From Oxyruncus cristatus (lineage: Eukaryota > Chordata > Aves > Passeriformes > Cotingidae): a DNA stretch of 64,000 nucleotides. The position numbers and the translations under genes were made by a program. The stretch spans positions 65,052-129,051 of the forward strand of contig VXAY01002478.1 in NCBI GenBank assembly GCA_013399855.1. The letters are read 5' to 3'. The notes under the pieces are model-generated. The model searched no databases, had not been told where the DNA came from, and saw only the letters and a program-made list of their open reading frames with translations. How positions within the stretch are numbered: the stretch's first letter is position 1; every line of letters starts with the position of its first letter. This document shows, one piece after another, positions 61,418 to 64,000 of this stretch.

Positions 61418-61453
61418 GGGCAGGGCAGGGCAGGGCAGGGCAGGGAAGGGGGG
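61418..61453 (+). repeat. (GGGCA)n G-rich tandem repeat in LIMD2 3' UTR
   Basis: Five GGGCA units and a closing GGGAAGGGGGG start 86 bases after the LIMD2 stop. At least six G triplets with two-base loops make this a strong predicted G-quadruplex in the sense RNA. Confidence 0.85.
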
Positions 61454-61622
61454 CAGCCCACCCCGCTTTGAGGGTGCTTAGAGAAGTCCTGCAGGTCACG
61501 AGGACAGGGCAGAGGTGACGGGGTGCAGCCCCCAGACCTGAAGCCCTCTCTCTTCTGGCCCCTCTCCCCCATGAGATCAGACCAGAAGCACTTGTTGTCC
61601 CCCTCCCCCCCAGGACCCCCAA
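61445..61622 (+). repeat. Duplicated segment copy 1, LIMD2 3' region
   Basis: A stretch of about 180 bp with GGCAGCCCACCCCGCTTTGA, GTCCTGCAGGTCACGAGGAC, GTGCAGCCCCCAGACCTGAA and TGAGATCAGACCAGAAGCAC is repeated in direct orientation at 62142-62311. Confidence 0.85.
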
Positions 61623-62057
61623 CCCTGTTCATACATTTCAGGCCTCTCACCGTGGAAAAGGAGATGATCTGGGGGCTCAACCAGCCTGTGAGTCCCAGCA
61701 GAGCTCCTGCCACAACCCATCCTGCCTTGCTGGGGGCTCTGGATAACGAGGGTCCTTGGTTTGCATCAGCTCGGTTCGGCTGGGGTGGCTCAGCCTCCAG
61801 GGCGCTGCCCTGCGACTGTGTAACAGTGTCTGTCTTTTTTATATTTGCCTTCCACTGGTACGTTCTGCGCCGGAGCCTGGCGGCGGCTCCGCGTCGCGCT
61901 GCGCCACGCGCTCTTTTATATTAGTAAGGGAGCATTTCCGAGCCTTCCCTGCCTTGTCCTCTCTTCCCGGGGTGTCTGGGGAGGTGGGCAGGAGTGGTCA
62001 GGCCCCCTCTTGCTGCCCAGCTGCCGTGGAAAGGCCCTCTGTCCGTGCAGGATCAAG

Positions 62058-62101
62058 GAATTATTCCTGGGTATATGCGAATTATTCCTGGGTATATTAT
62101 A
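62058..62101 (+). repeat. Perfect short tandem duplication, unit about 21 bp
   Basis: GAATTATTCCTGGGTATAT occurs twice in succession with two to three bases between copies, just upstream of the second large duplicate. Confidence 0.85.
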
Positions 62102-62141
62102 CTGAGGGGGTGAGGGAAGGGAGGGAAAGGAGGGGAGGGAG

Positions 62142-62311
62142 GGAAGGAGGCAGCCCACCCCTCTTTGGAGGGTGCTGAGCGGGGTCCTGCAGGCCACAAG
62201 GGTCAGAGGTGACCCGAGTGCAGCCCCCAGACCTAAAATCTTCTCTCTTCACGTCCCTCTGCCCCGTGAGATCAGAGCAGAAGCGCCTGCCCCCCTTGGG
62301 ACCCCCAAGTC
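62142..62311 (+). repeat. Duplicated segment copy 2, LIMD2 3' region
   Basis: GGCAGCCCACCCCTCTTTGG, GTCCTGCAGGCCACAAGGGT, GTGCAGCCCCCAGACCTAAA and TGAGATCAGAGCAGAAGCGC match copy 1 with roughly 15-20% divergence by eye and small indels, about 700 bp downstream in the same orientation. Confidence 0.85.
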
Positions 62312-64000
62312 TTTGGGGAGCAAACCCAGGACTTCAGATTGTACACCAGTGTTCCCCTGTGAGCTGCACACCCCAGCTGTAACCTCACATCACCTTCCAC
62401 ACGGAGCCCAGACCACCCTCATCACACCTGGATCCCCTGGGATGGGATCCAGCCCTTTGCCCTGCACAGGGCTCTCTCAATCCCCCTCCACATCAGAGAC
62501 CATCGTGCCCTGTCTCTCCTCAATGGCTCTGCCAGGGGCAGGAGGGCCATCAGCACTGGGCTGGCTGGTTTGGATCCACCCCATACCCAATTTTTGGACA
62601 GCACAGTCCACACAAATTAATGAGCCCAGCAAGCCCTGCCAGGTGGGAGAGCCAAATGTAGGAAAACCAGGGAAAGTGGGTGAGTCTGGTTTTAATTATT
62701 TACCTCCTTCCTCCACCCATGGGTCTGTAAGTGTTTAGGAACCCCATGTCTTTCAAATTCTACAGAAATTGGGCCTTTCAGAGCCCCCCCTAGCAGACCA
62801 ACAGCCTGTGACAGCCCCTGTTCCATCCCTGACTGATACCATCAGCTCCAGAGAGCACGTCCTGTCTGGGAGAACCCAGGCACAGCCATGGAAACAGGAG
62901 ACAAGGATTCAAGGGGGAGACAGATGGGATGGTTAGTCCACAGCAGGAAGGGATGGCACACCCAGAGATGTGTTCTTAACCCAGGTCTCTGGGGTGCTCC
63001 CCCCTCAGCACGGTCCTTCTGGGGCTCTGGGTGTGCACCCACAGCCAGGCAGCTCCTCCAGGGCAGCCACGGGGGAGGTGTCACACAGCCCCAGTGGAGA
63101 CATCACACAGCCCCAGTCACACCTGATTTTGGGGACCAATATCTGCTGGATGACCCCAGGAGCCTGATGTTGGACAAGTTATTTCTCTTTTTTTACTTAA
63201 GGGCTTTTTAAAGGGCTTTTTAAAGGCCTCTGGGGTGGGATTCCCACAACCACCACAGCGGGGACTGTGCACAGACCCTGGCGAGGCCCTGTGAGGGGGT
63301 TTTGGCCTCGCCAAGAGCTTTAACTGTCCCCACCAAACCGCTGCTGCTGACTCCTCCTCACACCAACACGCAGGTGGCAGGTTCACACCCCCCAAAAAAA
63401 GCCCCCTCTGAGCAGCGCTGCCGCGTTCCTGGTCTCAGAGCACAGCGGGTCTCGTGATGCCGCTGGGTTGTGGCCCCTTCCTCAGCCCCTTCCTTCCTAA
63501 GTCGGCTCAGAAAATGAAAGCAGAGCCCTCTGTTCCGCTTCCTGCCTCTCGCCGGCCTCACTTCCCGCTTCCCTCGCGGCCCAGGCCGCTGCTCCTCTGC
63601 TCCTCACTGCCCAGCAGGACCAGCAGCATTTCTAACCACACCGCCTGACCTCACTTAGGCAGAGAACATCCAGCCAGAGCAACGACAACGGTCCCTTTCT
63701 CTCCTTCCTTCCCTCCCCCAAAGCGCAGTCTGGGATTTTGTCTGAATTCCCCACCCGCCCCTTGCGAACTCTGCGGGAGCGGGAGCAGGAGGAGTGAGAT
63801 CTCCAGCTGCTGTGGGATCACGGGCTGATTTTGGGAGCGGGAACCAACACCCAGGTGATACATTTACCAAAACAATCTGCAGCAACCTGGCCAGCCGGGG
63901 AGGGAAGTGACTCCGATGAGGATCAGAATCCCACAGGGAGAGAGACTCTGGATGCAGCCCCATCCCTGCTTCCCCATGGACATGCCCAGAGGGAAACCTC
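62312..64000. other. Downstream of LIMD2, no gene recognised
   Basis: Unique, moderately GC-rich sequence to the right window edge. No canonical AATAAA was noticed between the LIMD2 stop and 62.7 kb, so the 3' end of LIMD2 is undefined. No exon of the next gene was recognised on either strand. Confidence 0.5.

Overview
The window is vertebrate nuclear DNA, almost certainly from a bird. Genes are split by GT-AG introns. The only abundant interspersed repeats are short CR1 LINE 3' ends, many with the typical bird CR1 block (GGTTTGGGTTGGAAGGGACC or its complement). Promoters are CpG-rich, and two of the three assembly gaps sit in the most GC-rich stretches. No prokaryotic, phage or CRISPR features were seen. 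The species cannot be named from this sequence.

Five protein-coding genes are supported exon by exon. Every splice phase was checked and every frame closes. (1) DDX42, minus strand, from the left edge to about 14.46 kb: a DEAD-box helicase of the U2 snRNP/SF3b pathway. 17 coding exons are visible and the C-terminal end lies outside the window. (2) CCDC47, plus strand, 18.6-26.2 kb, complete (482 aa): an ER membrane protein of the multipass translocon. (3) STRADA, plus strand, about 28.4-40.0 kb, complete (431 aa): the pseudokinase partner of LKB1. (4) An RNF113A-type gene, minus strand, 41.0-46.7 kb, complete (325 aa, ten exons): a CCCH plus RING spliceosomal protein. (5) LIMD2, plus strand, 57.6-61.3 kb, complete (128 aa): a single LIM-domain protein.

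Layout: DDX42 and CCDC47 are head-to-head across a CpG-rich region at 15.7-17.0 kb that is partly an 836-base gap. CCDC47 and STRADA run head-to-tail, separated by the CCDC47 3' flank and a CR1 fragment of about 500 bp that abuts the STRADA promoter. STRADA and RNF113 are tail-to-tail, with poly(A) signals about 1 kb apart. RNF113 and LIMD2 are head-to-head across about 11 kb that holds a (TG)n array, a second GC-rich gap, CR1 fragments and old SINE-like sequence. I see no further gene there.

The block corresponds to the human 17q23 cluster LIMD2-STRADA-CCDC47-DDX42, with one difference: a multi-exon RNF113 gene lies between STRADA and LIMD2. The human RNF113A and RNF113B genes are intronless and on other chromosomes, so this may be the ancestral intron-bearing locus. 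DDX42 and RNF113 both act in pre-mRNA splicing; the other genes have no obvious shared pathway, so this is conserved synteny rather than a functional cluster.

The DDX42, CCDC47 and STRADA introns were scanned. Apart from the repeats listed, they hold AT-rich sequence and poly-T or poly-A runs, and no snoRNA, tRNA or nested gene that I could support. I did not find a novel multi-gene system. The best leads are local: the intron-bearing RNF113 locus, an open CCDC47 intron encoding a hydrophobic tail, an overlapping upstream ORF and an internal splice donor in STRADA, a GC-AG intron in DDX42, and a duplicated segment with a G-rich repeat downstream of LIMD2.
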